Translations under genes and position numbers: made by a program
Assembly: GCF_034377145.1 (NCBI RefSeq)
Contig: NZ_CP139707.1
Span: 1,187,001 to 1,251,000, forward strand
Source of the DNA: Sulfitobacter sp. OXR-159
Lineage (GTDB): Bacteria > Pseudomonadota > Alphaproteobacteria > Rhodobacterales > Rhodobacteraceae
Length of the DNA stretch: 64,000 nucleotides
Direction of reading: 5' to 3'
The notes under the pieces: generated by a model
What the model saw: only the letters and a program-made list of their open reading frames with translations
Database searches by the model: none
What the model was told of the DNA's origin: nothing
Shown here: piece after piece, positions 39,686-50,105 of the stretch
Numbering within the stretch: the first letter of the stretch is position 1
Layout: every line of letters begins with the position of its first letter

Positions 39686-40929
39686 TGGACGGCGACATTC
39701 GCACAAAAGCCTTTGACGACGGGTCGACCGACTTTGAGTCCGGCGAACAGAAGATCCGTAACTTCAACATCAACTTCGGCCCGCAACACCCTGCCGCACA
39801 CGGTGTTCTGCGTCTGGTGCTTGAGCTTGACGGCGAGGTTGTAGAGCGGTGCGATCCGCATATCGGTCTGCTGCACCGTGGCACCGAAAAGCTGATGGAG
39901 AGCCGCACCTATCTGCAAAACCTGCCGTATTTCGACCGGCTTGATTACGTGGCCCCGATGAACCAAGAGCACGCTTGGTGTCTGGCCATCGAAAAGCTGA
40001 CCGGCACCGTGGTGCCGCGCCGCGCCTCGCTGATCCGGGTGCTGTTCTGCGAGATTGGCCGCATCCTGAACCACCTTCTCAACATCACCACGCAGGCGCT
40101 CGACGTGGGCGCGCTGACGCCGCCGCTCTGGGGTTTTGAAGAGCGCGAAAGCCTGATGATCTTTTACGAGCGGGCCTGTGGCGCGCGTTTGCACGCGGCC
40201 TACTTCCGTCCCGGTGGTGTCCACCAAGACCTGCCGCCAGCGCTGCTCGACGATATCGAAACATGGTGCGCGCAATTCCTGACCAAATTCATGGTCGATA
40301 TCGACGAGCTGCTGACCGAGAACCGGATCTTTAAACAGCGGAACGTCGACATCGGCATCGTCTCCGAGCAGGAAATTCTCGATTACGGCTTTAGCGGCGT
40401 CATGGTGCGCGGCTCGGGGCTGGCGTGGGATCTGCGGCGTTCGCAACCCTATGAATGCTATGACGAATTCGACTTCCAAATCCCCGTGGGCAAGAACGGC
40501 GACTGCTTTGACCGTTACCTCTGCCGCATGGAAGAGATGCGCCAGTCGACCCACATCATCCAGCAGGCGATCGAAAAACTGCGCGCCCCCGAAGGGCAGG
40601 GCGACATCCTTGCCCGTGGCAAGATCACCCCGCCATCGCGCACCGCGATGAAGACCGATATGGAAAGCCTGATCCACCACTTCAAGCTTTACACCGAAGG
40701 TTTCCACGTGCCCGAGGGCGAGGTTTACTGCGCCGTCGAAGCGCCGAAGGGTGAATTTGGCGTCTACCTCGTGGCAGATGGCTCGAACAAACCCTACCGC
40801 GCCAAAATCCGCGCGCCGGGGTTCTTGCACCTGCAAGCGATGGATCATGTGGCCAGCGGCCACCAGCTTGCCGATGTGGCCGCGATCATCGGCACCATGG
40901 ACGTCGTCTTTGGAGAGATCGACCGGTGA
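39685..40929 (+). CDS. nuoD: NADH-quinone oxidoreductase subunit D
   Basis: 414-residue 49-kDa subunit forming the quinone pocket with Nuo[23 protein letters not shown] is the quinone-site loop (first part [11 protein letters not shown]), [21 protein letters not shown] and the C-terminal [14 protein letters not shown] are diagnostic. ATG 39685 overlaps the preceding stop. Confidence 0.97.
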   Translation: MDGDIRTKAFDDGSTDFESGEQKIRNFNINFGPQHPAAHGVLRLVLELDGEVVERCDPHIGLLHRGTEKLMESRTYLQNLPYFDRLDYVAPMNQEHAWCLAIEKLTGTVVPRRASLIRVLFCEIGRILNHLLNITTQALDVGALTPPLWGFEERESLMIFYERACGARLHAAYFRPGGVHQDLPPALLDDIETWCAQFLTKFMVDIDELLTENRIFKQRNVDIGIVSEQEILDYGFSGVMVRGSGLAWDLRRSQPYECYDEFDFQIPVGKNGDCFDRYLCRMEEMRQSTHIIQQAIEKLRAPEGQGDILARGKITPPSRTAMKTDMESLIHHFKLYTEGFHVPEGEVYCAVEAPKGEFGVYLVADGSNKPYRAKIRAPGFLHLQAMDHVASGHQLADVAAIIGTMDVVFGEIDR

Positions 40930-41009
40930 TGCTGCTTGCGTCACCCCGTTTTGAAGAAATTTACGCCGGGGGCACGATTGGCCTCCGCCTGACCATAGGT
41001 TCGAACTAA
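40929..41009 (+). CDS. 26-codon frame coupled to nuoD and nuoE
   Basis: The whole nuoD-nuoE gap is one open frame: ATG 40929 overlaps the nuoD stop (TGATG) and its TAA overlaps the nuoE ATG (TAATG). The predicted peptide ([20 protein letters not shown] and six more residues) has no clear membrane span. Such exact fit at both ends is suggestive but could be selected only for ribosome hand-over. No nuoE RBS is obvious in the gap, which favours coupling. Confidence 0.4.
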   Translation: MLLASPRFEEIYAGGTIGLRLTIGSN

Positions 41010-42160
41010 TGCTCCGCCGTCTACACCCTGACCAGCCCGACAGTTTTGCCTTCACGCCCGCCAACCAAGAATGGGCCGAAGCGCAGATCACCAAATACCC
41101 CGAAGGCCGTCAGGCCAGCGCGATCATTCCACTGCTGTGGCGCGCGCAGGAACAAGAGGGCTGGCTGACCCGTCCGGCGATCGAGCATGTCTCGGAAATG
41201 CTGGGCATGGCCTATATCCGCGGGCTGGAAGTGGCGACTTTCTACTTTATGTTCCAGCTGCAACCCGTTGGTTCTGTGGCACATATCCAAGTTTGCGGCA
41301 CCACATCCTGCATGATCTGTGGGGCCGAGGATTTGGTCGCTGTTTGCAAAGAGCGCATCGCCAACAAACCCCATGAGCTGTCAGCGGATGGGCGTTTTTC
41401 GTGGGAAGAGGTCGAATGCCTTGGCGCCTGTTCCAATGCGCCCATGGCACAGATCGGCAAAGACTATTACGAAGACCTGACCACCGCGCGGCTCAATGAA
41501 ATCCTTGATGAGTTGAGCGATGGGCGCGTGCCGGTGCCCGGCCCGCAGAACGGGCGCTATGCGTCAGAGCCTTTGGGCGGGTTGACCAGCCTCACGGACC
41601 ACGAAAGCGGGCGCACGCAATACAATGCCAGCGCGCAGGCTGCGGTGGACATCGGTGATACCGTCAAGCGCATCGACGGCACCGAAGTGCCGCTGCTGAC
41701 CCCGTGGCAAAACCAGCCCGAGGCGCCGCAGCCTGAAACGGTGGAAGAGGTCGAAGCCGAAGAGCCGCGTCCCGCCGAGGGCGAGGCCACCGACAAAACC
41801 GGCGTCACCGAACAAGAAGCCGAAGCCACGTCAAAGAGCAAACCACGCTCCAAACGCGACCCCAAGGGCGAGAGTCCCGATGCGGCAAAGGCCGAGACCA
41901 GCGCCCCCGCGACGCCTGGCCAAAAGCCCGCCCAGTTGGACGCCCCGCGTGAGGGCGGTGCGGACGACCTGAAAAAGATCAAAGGCGTCGGCCCGAAGCT
42001 GGAGCAGATGCTGAACGGCATGGGCTTTTACCACTTTGACCAGATCGCCCAGTGGGGCCCAGAAGAGGTCGCTTGGGTTGATCAGAACCTCGAAGGATTC
42101 AAAGGTCGCGTCAGCCGCGACAATTGGGCAGAGCAGGCCGCGCGCCTCGCCAAAGACTAA
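41009..42160 (+). CDS. nuoE: NADH-quinone oxidoreductase subunit E with C-terminal helix-hairpin-helix-like extension
   Basis: 24-kDa subunit with a 2Fe-2S cluster (N1a): Cys 96 and 101 (VCGTTSC) and Cys 137 and 141 (ECLGAC). The NuoE domain ends near residue 190. A linker rich in Glu, Pro and Lys (about 225-303) leads to a compact module at 304-383: [20 protein letters not shown], then [39 protein letters not shown] resembles a helix-hairpin-helix element. At 383 residues it is about twice the usual 160-240. The next gene encodes a second copy of the module. Confidence 0.93.
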   Translation: MLRRLHPDQPDSFAFTPANQEWAEAQITKYPEGRQASAIIPLLWRAQEQEGWLTRPAIEHVSEMLGMAYIRGLEVATFYFMFQLQPVGSVAHIQVCGTTSCMICGAEDLVAVCKERIANKPHELSADGRFSWEEVECLGACSNAPMAQIGKDYYEDLTTARLNEILDELSDGRVPVPGPQNGRYASEPLGGLTSLTDHESGRTQYNASAQAAVDIGDTVKRIDGTEVPLLTPWQNQPEAPQPETVEEVEAEEPRPAEGEATDKTGVTEQEAEATSKSKPRSKRDPKGESPDAAKAETSAPATPGQKPAQLDAPREGGADDLKKIKGVGPKLEQMLNGMGFYHFDQIAQWGPEEVAWVDQNLEGFKGRVSRDNWAEQAARLAKD

Positions 42161-42254
42161 AGACGGAGATTTCACAACGGGCCAAGGATGGCACCATTAC
42201 CACCCCGCAAAGCCATAAGCCGCATCGCCCGCATTAAGGGAGAGAAGGACAGTC

Positions 42255-43199
42255 ATGACGGATATTTCGGAACGAGAGGCCTGCACCAAGCGCTGTTGGT
42301 GGCTGGGTGCCGGTGCCGGTTTGCTGGTGGCATTCCTATTGCTGGCCTTCGGCATCTGGGGGCTGTTGATGTCGATCGTGGCCGGTGTGCTGGTGGCGGT
42401 GATCGTGGGCTATCTGGCGCTGACCCTGCTGTGCAAAGACGTGCCCGCCGCTGCCCCCCAAGACAGCACGCGCAGCGCGGCGGCTGCATCGGTCGCAGGG
42501 GCTTCAACGGCATCGGGAAGCGTTTCTTCTGCTGTGGGTTCAGTCCCCGCGGGGGACGCCGGGATCGGGGCGGCGCGCAAGGCAAGCGCGCCGGTTGAAC
42601 CCGCTGAAGAAACACCGCCACAGGAGCCGACAGCGCCCGTGGCCGATACTGCTGCCGTTGAGGCGGCACCGGAACAGGTCGCCAAGGCGGAAGAAGCAGT
42701 TGCTGTAGTGACGCCCCCGAAGGAGGCCGTCGAAACCCCTTCCGCGCCTTCTAAGGAAACACCGCTTCAGGAGCCGACAGCGCCCGTGGCCGATACCGCT
42801 GCCGTCGAAGCGGCACCAGAACAGGTCATCGAGGCCGAAGAGGCGCCCGCTGTTGTGAAGACCCCGCAAGAGGTCGTCGAAGCGCCCGCCGAACCTGCGA
42901 AGGCCGAGCCTGCACCAGTGCCCGCGACCGATAGCCATTCTACCGATGGCAAACCCGCGCTGCTCGACGCGCCGCGTGCGGGCGGGGTAGATGACCTCAA
43001 GCGGATTGGCGGCATCGGGCCGAAGTTGGAACAGACCCTGAATGAACTGGGCATCTTCCATTTCGATCAGATCGCAGCCCTTCAGGGGGATGAGATCGAC
43101 TGGGTCGATTCCCGCCTGCGTTTCAAGGGCCGTATCCGGCGCGACGATTGGATCGGTCAAGCCAAAGCCTTTGCCAATGACGGCAAGACCGAGGGCTGA
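42255..43199 (+). CDS. Membrane protein with repeat linker and NuoE-like C-terminal module
   Basis: 314-residue protein not among standard complex I subunits. N-terminus: two adjacent membrane spans (about residues 15-55) with cysteines on the flanks. Middle: Ala/Glu/Pro/Val linker with a 24-residue repeat (ETPPQEPTAPVADTAAVEAA type) at DNA 42609-42680 and 42756-42827. C-terminus, residues 231-314: GGVDDLKRIGGIGPKLEQTL, HFDQIA, WVDSRLRFKGRIRRDDW, matching the last 80 residues of NuoE. It looks like a membrane-tethered partner of NuoE. Function unknown. Confidence 0.75.
   Translation: MTDISEREACTKRCWWLGAGAGLLVAFLLLAFGIWGLLMSIVAGVLVAVIVGYLALTLLCKDVPAAAPQDSTRSAAAASVAGASTASGSVSSAVGSVPAGDAGIGAARKASAPVEPAEETPPQEPTAPVADTAAVEAAPEQVAKAEEAVAVVTPPKEAVETPSAPSKETPLQEPTAPVADTAAVEAAPEQVIEAEEAPAVVKTPQEVVEAPAEPAKAEPAPVPATDSHSTDGKPALLDAPRAGGVDDLKRIGGIGPKLEQTLNELGIFHFDQIAALQGDEIDWVDSRLRFKGRIRRDDWIGQAKAFANDGKTEG
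42609..42827 (+). repeat. Two direct 72-nt repeats in the linker coding region
   Basis: Copies at 42609-42680 and 42756-42827, offset 147 nt (49 codons, in frame). They differ mainly at third codon positions, so the protein repeat is kept while DNA has drifted. Confidence 0.8.
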
Positions 43200-43217
43200 T
43201 CGGGGTAAGAGAGAGAC

Positions 43218-43451
43218 ATGAGCGAAGCCGAAGACAGAGCGCTTGCCCGCAAGGGCCGCACCGCAGGGCTGGTCATTGCCGTGACCATGTGTTTGTGGCT
43301 GGCCATGCAATGGGCTGGCCCGGCGCTTGGCCTGCCGGGGCGCTATGCGCTGCTCTTCGACTTTGCTGCACTGGCCGCGCTTTTCTGGGCGATGGTCGTG
43401 ATATATCAAATGTGGCAGGCCCGCCGGGCCAGCCGTGAGAACCAAAGGTAG
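43218..43451 (+). CDS. DUF5337-like small membrane protein
   Basis: 77-residue protein with two hydrophobic segments ([18 protein letters not shown] and [21 protein letters not shown]) and a basic tail [10 protein letters not shown] associate this with DUF5337, a Rhodobacteraceae family found beside nuoF; function unknown. Good start at 43218 after AAGAGAGAG; nuoF begins 5 nt past its stop. Confidence 0.7.
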   Translation: MSEAEDRALARKGRTAGLVIAVTMCLWLAMQWAGPALGLPGRYALLFDFAALAALFWAMVVIYQMWQARRASRENQR

Positions 43452-43456
43452 GCATC

Positions 43457-44752
43457 ATGCTTCAGGACAAAGACCGCATTTTTACCAATATCTACGGCAT
43501 GCATGACCGCACCCTAAAAGGCGCGCAGTCGCGCGGCCATTGGGATGGCACTGCCGGAATCATCCAGAAAGGCCGCGATTGGATCGTGGACCAGATGAAA
43601 GCCTCTGGCCTGCGGGGCCGGGGCGGGGCGGGCTTCCCAACGGGGCTGAAATGGTCCTTCATGCCCAAGGAAAGCGATGGCCGCCCGTCCTATCTGGTGG
43701 TTAATGCCGACGAATCCGAGCCCGGCACCTGCAAAGACCGCGAGATCATGCGGCACGACCCGCATACGCTGATCGAAGGCTGCCTGATCGCCTCTTTCGC
43801 GATGAATGCCCACGCCTGCTATATCTACCTGCGCGGCGAATATATCCGCGAACGCGAAGCGTTGCAGACTGCGATTGATGAAGCCTATGAGGCTGGTCTG
43901 GTGGGCAAGAACGCCTCCAAATCCGGCTGGGACTTCGATATCTATCTGCACCACGGGGCAGGGGCTTACATTTGCGGCGAAGAGACAGCACTTCTGGAAA
44001 GTCTTGAAGGCAAAAAGGGCATGCCCCGCATGAAGCCGCCGTTCCCGGCGGGGGCGGGTCTTTATGGCTGCCCGACCACAGTGAACAACGTCGAATCCAT
44101 CGCCGTGGTGCCGACCATCCTGCGCCGTGGGCCGGAATGGTTCGCGGGCTTTGGCCGCGCCAACAACGCGGGCACCAAGCTGTTTGCGATCTCGGGCCAC
44201 GTCAACAACCCCTGCGTTGTCGAAGAGGCGATGAGCATCGGTTTTGAAGAGCTGATCGAAAAACATTGCGGCGGCATTCGCGGCGGTTGGGACAACCTAA
44301 AGGCCGTTATCCCCGGCGGCTCTTCGGTGCCGCTGATCCCCGGCAAAGACATGCGCGACGCGATCATGGATTTTGATTATCTGCGCGAACAGCGCTCCGG
44401 CCTCGGCACGGCAGCGGTGATCGTGATGGACAACTCGACCGACGTGATCAAAGCGATCTGGCGTCTGTCGAAGTTCTACAAACACGAAAGCTGCGGCCAG
44501 TGCACGCCCTGCCGCGAAGGCACCGGCTGGATGATGCGCGTGATGGACCGTCTGGTTTCCGGCGATGCAGAGCCCGAAGAGATCGACATGCTGCTCGACG
44601 TGACCAAACAGGTCGAAGGCCACACGATCTGCGCGCTTGGCGATGCGGCGGCTTGGCCGATCCAGGGTCTGATCCGCCACTTCCGGGATGAGATCGAAGA
44701 CAGGATCAAATACAAGCGCACGGGCCGTGTCAGCGCGGTCGCGGCAGAGTGA
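43457..44752 (+). CDS. nuoF: NADH-quinone oxidoreductase subunit F
   Basis: 431-residue 51-kDa subunit: NADH and FMN binding and cluster N3. [20 protein letters not shown] is the NADH site, [20 protein letters not shown] the FMN site, and [15 protein letters not shown] with a later [13 protein letters not shown] gives the 4Fe-4S ligands. Confidence 0.97.
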   Translation: MLQDKDRIFTNIYGMHDRTLKGAQSRGHWDGTAGIIQKGRDWIVDQMKASGLRGRGGAGFPTGLKWSFMPKESDGRPSYLVVNADESEPGTCKDREIMRHDPHTLIEGCLIASFAMNAHACYIYLRGEYIREREALQTAIDEAYEAGLVGKNASKSGWDFDIYLHHGAGAYICGEETALLESLEGKKGMPRMKPPFPAGAGLYGCPTTVNNVESIAVVPTILRRGPEWFAGFGRANNAGTKLFAISGHVNNPCVVEEAMSIGFEELIEKHCGGIRGGWDNLKAVIPGGSSVPLIPGKDMRDAIMDFDYLREQRSGLGTAAVIVMDNSTDVIKAIWRLSKFYKHESCGQCTPCREGTGWMMRVMDRLVSGDAEPEEIDMLLDVTKQVEGHTICALGDAAAWPIQGLIRHFRDEIEDRIKYKRTGRVSAVAAE

Positions 44753-44891
44753 AACCCTGCGCGGCGGCAGGCCCGATGGCTTGACGCTTGGCGCAGGAGC
44801 GGCGATAGCGGGCGCGTGTCAGGCGCGTCCGTCCACAATAGGCGCGGGGGCGGTCGGCAAAGCCGGGCCCATGGCGCAGCGGAGTAGGTCT

Positions 44892-45218
44892 ATGAAATAT
44901 GCTTTGACGGTTTTGACGGTCAGCGCTCTGCTGGCAGGCTGTGCCAATGATGGTGAGCGTGTTGCCTTTGACGGGCAGTATTTCAGCACCAAGCTGCGCA
45001 AGGTGGATGGCCAGCGCGACGTATTTCAGGTGACGGTCAAGGATGCTGGCAAATCCATCGACGGTGCACGCGCAGCGGCGCGCTATGAGGCGGTGAAATA
45101 CTGCGTCGGCAACTACGGCAACTCTAAGATCGACTGGACCTTTGGCCCCGATGCCCCGGCAAGCGCGCTGCGGTTCGATGGCGGGGCGCTGACCTTTCAG
45201 GGGCGCTGCCCCCAGTGA
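44892..45218 (+). CDS. Small lipoprotein between nuoF and nuoG
   Basis: 108-residue predicted lipoprotein: MKYALTVLTVSALLAGC with the lipidated Cys at 17. The mature part has two further cysteines (VKYCVGNYG and the near-terminal GRCPQ) that could form a disulfide. Family unknown to me. The region is open in frame back to 44688, but the signal peptide fixes ATG 44892. It is 139 nt after nuoF, with no clear promoter. Confidence 0.7.
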   Translation: MKYALTVLTVSALLAGCANDGERVAFDGQYFSTKLRKVDGQRDVFQVTVKDAGKSIDGARAAARYEAVKYCVGNYGNSKIDWTFGPDAPASALRFDGGALTFQGRCPQ

Positions 45219-45261
45219 TCGCATCGGCGACATATCGCGGGGCTGCGGCCCAAAGGGGCGG

Positions 45262-45318
45262 TGATATTGAATATCATAGCCCCCAATCTCCATCTGTCAG
45301 ACGGGCCGTTCCGGCCCG
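45262..45318. promoter_or_regulatory. 15-nt perfect palindrome and hairpin upstream of the DUF5333 gene
   Basis: TGATATT-G-AATATCA at 45262-45276 is a perfect AT-rich inverted repeat in a GC-rich operon; CGGGCC/GGCCCG forms a hairpin at 45302-45318. They sit 60 and 20 nt before ATG 45339. This could be an internal operator or promoter region for the second half of the operon. Confidence 0.4.
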
Positions 45319-45338
45319 CTGCATGAAGGAGAATTGAT

Positions 45339-45749
45339 ATGCGCACCCTGATGTTCGCCGTGATGGGCCTGAGCCTGACCGCTGCCACCGTGACACCGGC
45401 AGCCGCCAAACCGCCGCTGCGCGAAGTGGCTGCCATCGACGACGCGCTCTTGGATATGGGCGTTGCCGACATCATCCGGAAAAACTGCCCCGACATCAGC
45501 GCGCGGATGCTGCGCGCGGTCAAGATGGCATGGGACTTGAAGGGCAAGGCAGGCGATCTGGGCTACTCCGACGCCGAGATCGACGCCTATATTGATAGTG
45601 ACGCTGAAAAAGCGCGCATGAGAGCGCGGGGCGCCGCGTTTTTCAAGGCGAAGGGGGTCGATACTTCGGACCCGCAAAGCTATTGTGCGCTTGGACGCGA
45701 AGAGATTCAAAAATCGAGCCGGATCGGTTCGTTACTGAAGGCAAAGTGA
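45339..45749 (+). CDS. DUF5333-like exported protein
   Basis: 136-residue protein with a Sec signal ([23 protein letters not shown], cleavage after AAA near 23). Mature part is helical with two cysteines ([10 protein letters not shown] and [10 protein letters not shown]), probably disulfide bonded in the periplasm. I associate it with DUF5333, reported beside nuoG in Rhodobacteraceae; role unknown. RBS AAGGAG at 45327-45332; nuoG follows after 4 nt. Confidence 0.7.
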   Translation: MRTLMFAVMGLSLTAATVTPAAAKPPLREVAAIDDALLDMGVADIIRKNCPDISARMLRAVKMAWDLKGKAGDLGYSDAEIDAYIDSDAEKARMRARGAAFFKAKGVDTSDPQSYCALGREEIQKSSRIGSLLKAK

Positions 45750-45753
45750 GCTT

Positions 45754-47769
45754 ATGAGCGATATCCGCAAGATCATCATCGACGGTAAGGAAGTCGAAGT
45801 CGAAGGGGCGATGACGCTCATTCAGGCCTGCGAGCAGGTTGGCATCGAGGTGCCGCGCTTCTGTTACCACGAACGTCTGTCGATCGCTGGCAACTGTCGG
45901 ATGTGTCTTGTTGAAGTCGTCGGCGGGCCGCCCAAGCCCGCCGCCTCCTGCGCCATGCAGGTGCGCGACCTGCGCCCCGGTCCTGAGGGCCAGCCGCCGG
46001 TCGTGAAAACCAACTCGCCCATGGTCAAAAAGGCCCGCGAAGGGGTGATGGAGTTCCTTCTCATCAACCACCCGCTGGATTGCCCGATTTGCGATCAGGG
46101 CGGTGAGTGTGATCTTCAGGATCAGGCGATGGCCTACGGCGTCGATTTCTCGCGCTACCGCGAGCCGAAGCGGGCGACCGAAGACCTTGATCTGGGCCCG
46201 CTGGTCGAGACCCATATGACCCGCTGCATCTCCTGCACCCGCTGCGTGCGCTTCACCACCGAAGTCGCAGGCCAGCACGTCATGGGCCAGACGGGCCGGG
46301 GCGAGGATGCAGAGATCACGACCTATCTCGGCTCGTTGATCGACAGCAACCTGTCTGGCAATATCATTGATCTTTGCCCCGTCGGCGCGCTGGTCAGCAA
46401 GCCCTACGCCTTTACTGCCCGCCCGTGGGAACTCAGCAAGACCGAGAGCATCGATGTGATGGATGCGCTTGGCTCCAACATCCGCGTGGATACCAAGGGC
46501 CGCGAAGTCATGCGCTTTTTGCCGCGCAACCATGACGGTGTGAACGAAGAGTGGATTTCCGACAAGACGCGCTTTGTTTGGGACGGCCTGCGCCGTCAGC
46601 GTCTGGATACACCCTACATCCGCGAGAATGGCAAGCTGCGCAAAGCAAGCTGGCCCGAGGCGCTGAATGCCGCCGCTGCCGCGATGAAGGGCAAGAAGCT
46701 TGCCGGTCTCGTTGGTGATCTGGCGTCGGTCGAAGCGGCGTTTGCGCTAAAGCAGTTGATCGAAGGGCAGGGCGGAGTCGTCGAGTGCCGCACCGATGGG
46801 GCAAAGCTGCCTGCAGGCAATCGCTTCGGCTATGTCGGCAACGCGCGGATCGAAGATCTGGACGGCGCCAAGATGATCCAACTGATCGGCTGTAACCCAG
46901 CGGTTGAAGCGCCAGTGCTGAACGCGCGTGTCCGCAAGGCGTGGAGCAATGGGGCAGAGATTGGCCTAATCGGCGAAGCCGCTGATCTGACCTACCCGCA
47001 TCACCATCTGGGCAACGACCGCGCGACCCTCGACAAGCTGATGGGCAGTGATTTCGACGAAGTGCTGGAACAGCCCTCGGTGATCGTTGTCGGCCAAGGC
47101 GCGCTGCGCGAAGCCGATGGCGAAGCCGTGCTGGCGAAGGCGATGGAGCTGGCCGAAAAGACCAAGAGCAAGCTGATGATCCTGCACACCGCCGCCGCGC
47201 GTGTGGGGGCGATGGATATCGGTGCTACGGCTGAAAACGGCATGGATGACGTGAACGCGGCAGAGGTGATCTATAACCTCGGCGCGGATGAGGTTGAAAT
47301 CGGTGCTGGGCCCTTCGTGATCTATCAAGGCAGCCATGGCGATCGCGGCGCGCACCGTGCCGACATCATCCTGCCGGGTGCCGCCTATACCGAAGAGCCG
47401 GGTCTGTTCGTCAACACCGAAGGCCGTCCGCAATTGGCGCAGCGTGCCGGGTTTGCGCCGGGTCAGGCCAAAGAAAACTGGGCGATTCTCCGGGCGCTCT
47501 CGGCTGAGTTGGGCGCGCAATTGGGCTATGATTCCATCGCGCAGCTGCGCCGCAAGCTGACCGAGGCCGTGCCGCATCTGGCGAATGTCGATGAGGTGCC
47601 GGAAAACGAATGGGCCGCGCTGCCTGCCGGTAAGCTGGGCGATGCCTCTTTCGCGCCGACGGTGCGCGACTTCTATCTCTCCAATCCGATCGCACGGGCC
47701 AGCCAGTTGATGGCGGAGCTTTCGGCACTGGCTGCCGCGCGCCGGGCCGAGCCGATGGCGGCGGAGTGA
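45754..47769 (+). CDS. nuoG: NADH-quinone oxidoreductase subunit G
   Basis: 671-residue 75-kDa subunit with three Fe-S clusters: 2Fe-2S in [19 protein letters not shown] plus a later SCAMQV; the His-Cys3 cluster in [19 protein letters not shown]; 4Fe-4S in [13 protein letters not shown] and LCPVGAL. The C-terminal molybdopterin-like fold has the shorter mitochondrial-type length, lacking the extra N7 cluster region of E. coli. Confidence 0.97.
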   Translation: MSDIRKIIIDGKEVEVEGAMTLIQACEQVGIEVPRFCYHERLSIAGNCRMCLVEVVGGPPKPAASCAMQVRDLRPGPEGQPPVVKTNSPMVKKAREGVMEFLLINHPLDCPICDQGGECDLQDQAMAYGVDFSRYREPKRATEDLDLGPLVETHMTRCISCTRCVRFTTEVAGQHVMGQTGRGEDAEITTYLGSLIDSNLSGNIIDLCPVGALVSKPYAFTARPWELSKTESIDVMDALGSNIRVDTKGREVMRFLPRNHDGVNEEWISDKTRFVWDGLRRQRLDTPYIRENGKLRKASWPEALNAAAAAMKGKKLAGLVGDLASVEAAFALKQLIEGQGGVVECRTDGAKLPAGNRFGYVGNARIEDLDGAKMIQLIGCNPAVEAPVLNARVRKAWSNGAEIGLIGEAADLTYPHHHLGNDRATLDKLMGSDFDEVLEQPSVIVVGQGALREADGEAVLAKAMELAEKTKSKLMILHTAAARVGAMDIGATAENGMDDVNAAEVIYNLGADEVEIGAGPFVIYQGSHGDRGAHRADIILPGAAYTEEPGLFVNTEGRPQLAQRAGFAPGQAKENWAILRALSAELGAQLGYDSIAQLRRKLTEAVPHLANVDEVPENEWAALPAGKLGDASFAPTVRDFYLSNPIARASQLMAELSALAAARRAEPMAAE

Positions 47770-48149
47770 GAGCCATGATGCTGGCCCCCTTGATGCTGCT
47801 GGCCGCCTGCGAACCGCAGGTGCCGGTGGCCGAGGATTTCATCCCCGACTACAAGGGGGTGGAAACCCAGCTTTTGGACGGTGATTTGGTGCAGTTCAAC
47901 GTGGCGATGACCAAGGCGTTATCGAACCAAGACGTGTCGGATTACGCCGAATGTGCTGCAGCGCAGTATACGCTGATCCGGGGCTACGGTTTTGCGCGAC
48001 ATGTGCGGACAAATGTCACCGAAGAGGGTGGCATATGGCGGGCAGATGCTGTTTACACAATCTCGCCGAGCCTGCCGAAAGGCTTGAAGACAATTGATGC
48101 CGAAGTGACCGCGTTTCAATGCGCGGAACGCGGCATTCCGACGGTGTGA
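47766..48149 (+). CDS. Small lipoprotein between nuoG and nuoH
   Basis: 127-residue predicted lipoprotein. GTG 47766 overlaps the nuoG stop (GTGA) and gives [15 protein letters not shown] with the lipid Cys at 15; an ATG at 47775 would leave a very short signal. The mature part has cysteines in [10 protein letters not shown] and AFQCAERG, and [17 protein letters not shown]. No family known to me. nuoH starts 6 nt after its stop. Confidence 0.65.
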   Translation: MRAMMLAPLMLLAACEPQVPVAEDFIPDYKGVETQLLDGDLVQFNVAMTKALSNQDVSDYAECAAAQYTLIRGYGFARHVRTNVTEEGGIWRADAVYTISPSLPKGLKTIDAEVTAFQCAERGIPTV

Positions 48150-48155
48150 GGACTT

Positions 48156-49196
48156 ATGGCTGATTTCTTTTACAACACCGGGCTGGGCATTGCCCTGCTG
48201 ACGGTTGGGCAGGTTTTGCTGCTGGTTGTACCGCTTTTGCTGGCGCTGGCCTTCCTCATGTATGCCGACCGCAAGATCTGGGCCGCCGTGATGATGCGCC
48301 GCGGCCCCAACGTCGTGGGCGTCTTCGGCCTGCTGCAGAGTTTTGCCGACTTTCTTAAATATATCGTTAAAGAAGTGGTGGTCCCGGCGGGCGCTGACAA
48401 GGGGGTCTTCTTCCTTGCGCCGATGATTTCCTTTGTCATGGCGATGATCGCTTGGGCGGTGATCCCCTTTAACGAAGGCTGGATCCTGTCGGACATCAAC
48501 GTGGCCATCCTCTATGTCTTCGCCGTCTCCTCGCTTGAGGTTTACGGCGTGATCATGGGCGGTTGGGCGTCGAACTCGAAATACCCCTTCCTTGGTTCGC
48601 TGCGCTCTGCCGCGCAGATGATTTCCTACGAAGTGTCGATCGGCCTGATCATCATCGGCGTGATCCTCTCGACCGGTTCGATGAACTTCACGTCCATCGT
48701 GGCGGCGCAGGATGGCGACTGGGGTCTGTTCAACTGGTACTTCCTGCCGCACTTCCCGATGTTGATCTTGTTCTTCATCTCGGCGCTGGCGGAAACCAAC
48801 CGCCCACCGTTCGACCTGCCGGAAGCGGAATCGGAACTGGTGGCGGGCTATCAGGTGGAATATTCCTCCACGCCCTTCCTGCTCTTCATGATCGGCGAAT
48901 TGGTGGCCGTGGTGCTGATGTGCGCGCTGGTGTCGCTGATGTTCTTCGGCGGCTGGCTGTCGCCGGTGCCGTTCCTGCCCGATGGCTTCTTCTGGATGTT
49001 CATCAAGATGCTGATGGTCTTCTTCATGTTCTCCATGGTCAAGGCAATCACGCCGCGCTACCGCTATGACCAGCTGATGCGGCTGGGTTGGAAAGTCTTC
49101 CTGCCGTTCTCGCTGTTCTGGGTGGTCTTCGTGGCATTCGCTGCAAAATTCGATTGGTTCTGGGGCATCTACGCCCGTTGGACCGTAGGGGGCTGA
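48156..49196 (+). CDS. nuoH: NADH-quinone oxidoreductase subunit H
   Basis: 346-residue eight-helix membrane subunit that links the quinone chamber with the proton pumps. [40 protein letters not shown] and [20 protein letters not shown] are the conserved loops. Confidence 0.97.
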   Translation: MADFFYNTGLGIALLTVGQVLLLVVPLLLALAFLMYADRKIWAAVMMRRGPNVVGVFGLLQSFADFLKYIVKEVVVPAGADKGVFFLAPMISFVMAMIAWAVIPFNEGWILSDINVAILYVFAVSSLEVYGVIMGGWASNSKYPFLGSLRSAAQMISYEVSIGLIIIGVILSTGSMNFTSIVAAQDGDWGLFNWYFLPHFPMLILFFISALAETNRPPFDLPEAESELVAGYQVEYSSTPFLLFMIGELVAVVLMCALVSLMFFGGWLSPVPFLPDGFFWMFIKMLMVFFMFSMVKAITPRYRYDQLMRLGWKVFLPFSLFWVVFVAFAAKFDWFWGIYARWTVGG

Positions 49197-49197
49197 T

Positions 49198-49692
49198 ATG
49201 GCACAGATGGATTACACCCGCGCCGCGAAATACTTCCTGCTGGCAGACTACGCCAAGGCGTTCATGTTGGGGATGCGCTATTTCTTTGCGCCGAAAACCA
49301 CGCTGAACTACCCGCATGAAAAGGGGCCTCTGTCGCCCCGTTTCCGCGGCGAACACGCGCTGCGCCGTTATCCCAATGGCGAAGAGCGTTGCATCGCGTG
49401 CAAACTCTGCGAGGCGATCTGCCCCGCGCAGGCGATCACCATCGACGCCGAAGCACGCGAGGACGGCAGCCGCCGCACCACGCGCTATGACATCGACATG
49501 ACCAAATGCATCTACTGCGGTTTCTGCCAAGAAGCCTGCCCAGTGGACGCGATTGTCGAAGGGCCGAACTTCGAATTCTCGACCGAGACCCGCGAAGAGC
49601 TTTACTACGACAAGGCGAAACTGCTGGACAACGGCGAACGCTGGGAAGCCGAAATTGCCCGCAACCTCGAAATGGACGCACCATACCGATGA
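49198..49692 (+). CDS. nuoI: NADH-quinone oxidoreductase subunit I
   Basis: 164-residue ferredoxin-like subunit with two 4Fe-4S motifs: [14 protein letters not shown] and [14 protein letters not shown] (clusters N6a and N6b). Full length. Overlaps the next start by ATGA. Confidence 0.97.
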   Translation: MAQMDYTRAAKYFLLADYAKAFMLGMRYFFAPKTTLNYPHEKGPLSPRFRGEHALRRYPNGEERCIACKLCEAICPAQAITIDAEAREDGSRRTTRYDIDMTKCIYCGFCQEACPVDAIVEGPNFEFSTETREELYYDKAKLLDNGERWEAEIARNLEMDAPYR

Positions 49693-50105
49693 GTGATCCC
49701 AAGAACCCTTTTGATGCGATGATGAAGCAGGCGCAGGAAATGGCGAAAGCCTTTCCAGCGATGGATGCTTTTTCGCCCAAAGGGTTCGAGGCGATGATGG
49801 GCACCATGCCGAAGGAAATGATGGATTTCTGGTTCGGCGACACGGTGAATAAGGGCGGGCTGGACGCGCGGACGCGGCTGCTTCTGACGCTTGCGGGGCT
49901 GACCATGCAGGGCGCGCAGAATGATATGGCCCTCCGCCAAACCGTGCGCCACGCGCGCGAGGCCGGGGCCACCAAACAACATATCGTCGAGACGATCAGC
50001 CAGATGTCTGTCTTTGCCGGGCTGCCGGCGATGACCCGGGCGTTGGAACTGGCGCAATCGGTCTTAGACGAAGAAAAAGATACCAAGAAGGAAGACGGCG
50101 CATGA
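49689..50105 (+). CDS. Carboxymuconolactone decarboxylase-family protein without cysteines, between nuoI and nuoJ
   Basis: 138-residue all-helical protein with the CMD/AhpD-like core [20 protein letters not shown], then [18 protein letters not shown] and [16 protein letters not shown]. It lacks the CxxC redox pair of AhpD and contains no Cys at all, so peroxidase activity is excluded; it resembles the PcaC-like branch. The N-terminus is rich in Met and Phe ([20 protein letters not shown]). Starts overlap nuoI (ATGA) and its stop overlaps nuoJ (ATGA). A structural or assembly role is inference. Confidence 0.75.
   Translation: MSDPKNPFDAMMKQAQEMAKAFPAMDAFSPKGFEAMMGTMPKEMMDFWFGDTVNKGGLDARTRLLLTLAGLTMQGAQNDMALRQTVRHAREAGATKQHIVETISQMSVFAGLPAMTRALELAQSVLDEEKDTKKEDGA

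Noticed and set aside
42188..42598. Frame overlapping the 314-residue membrane protein gene
   Set aside because: It runs out of frame through the membrane-span coding region; the other frame has signal, repeats and module.
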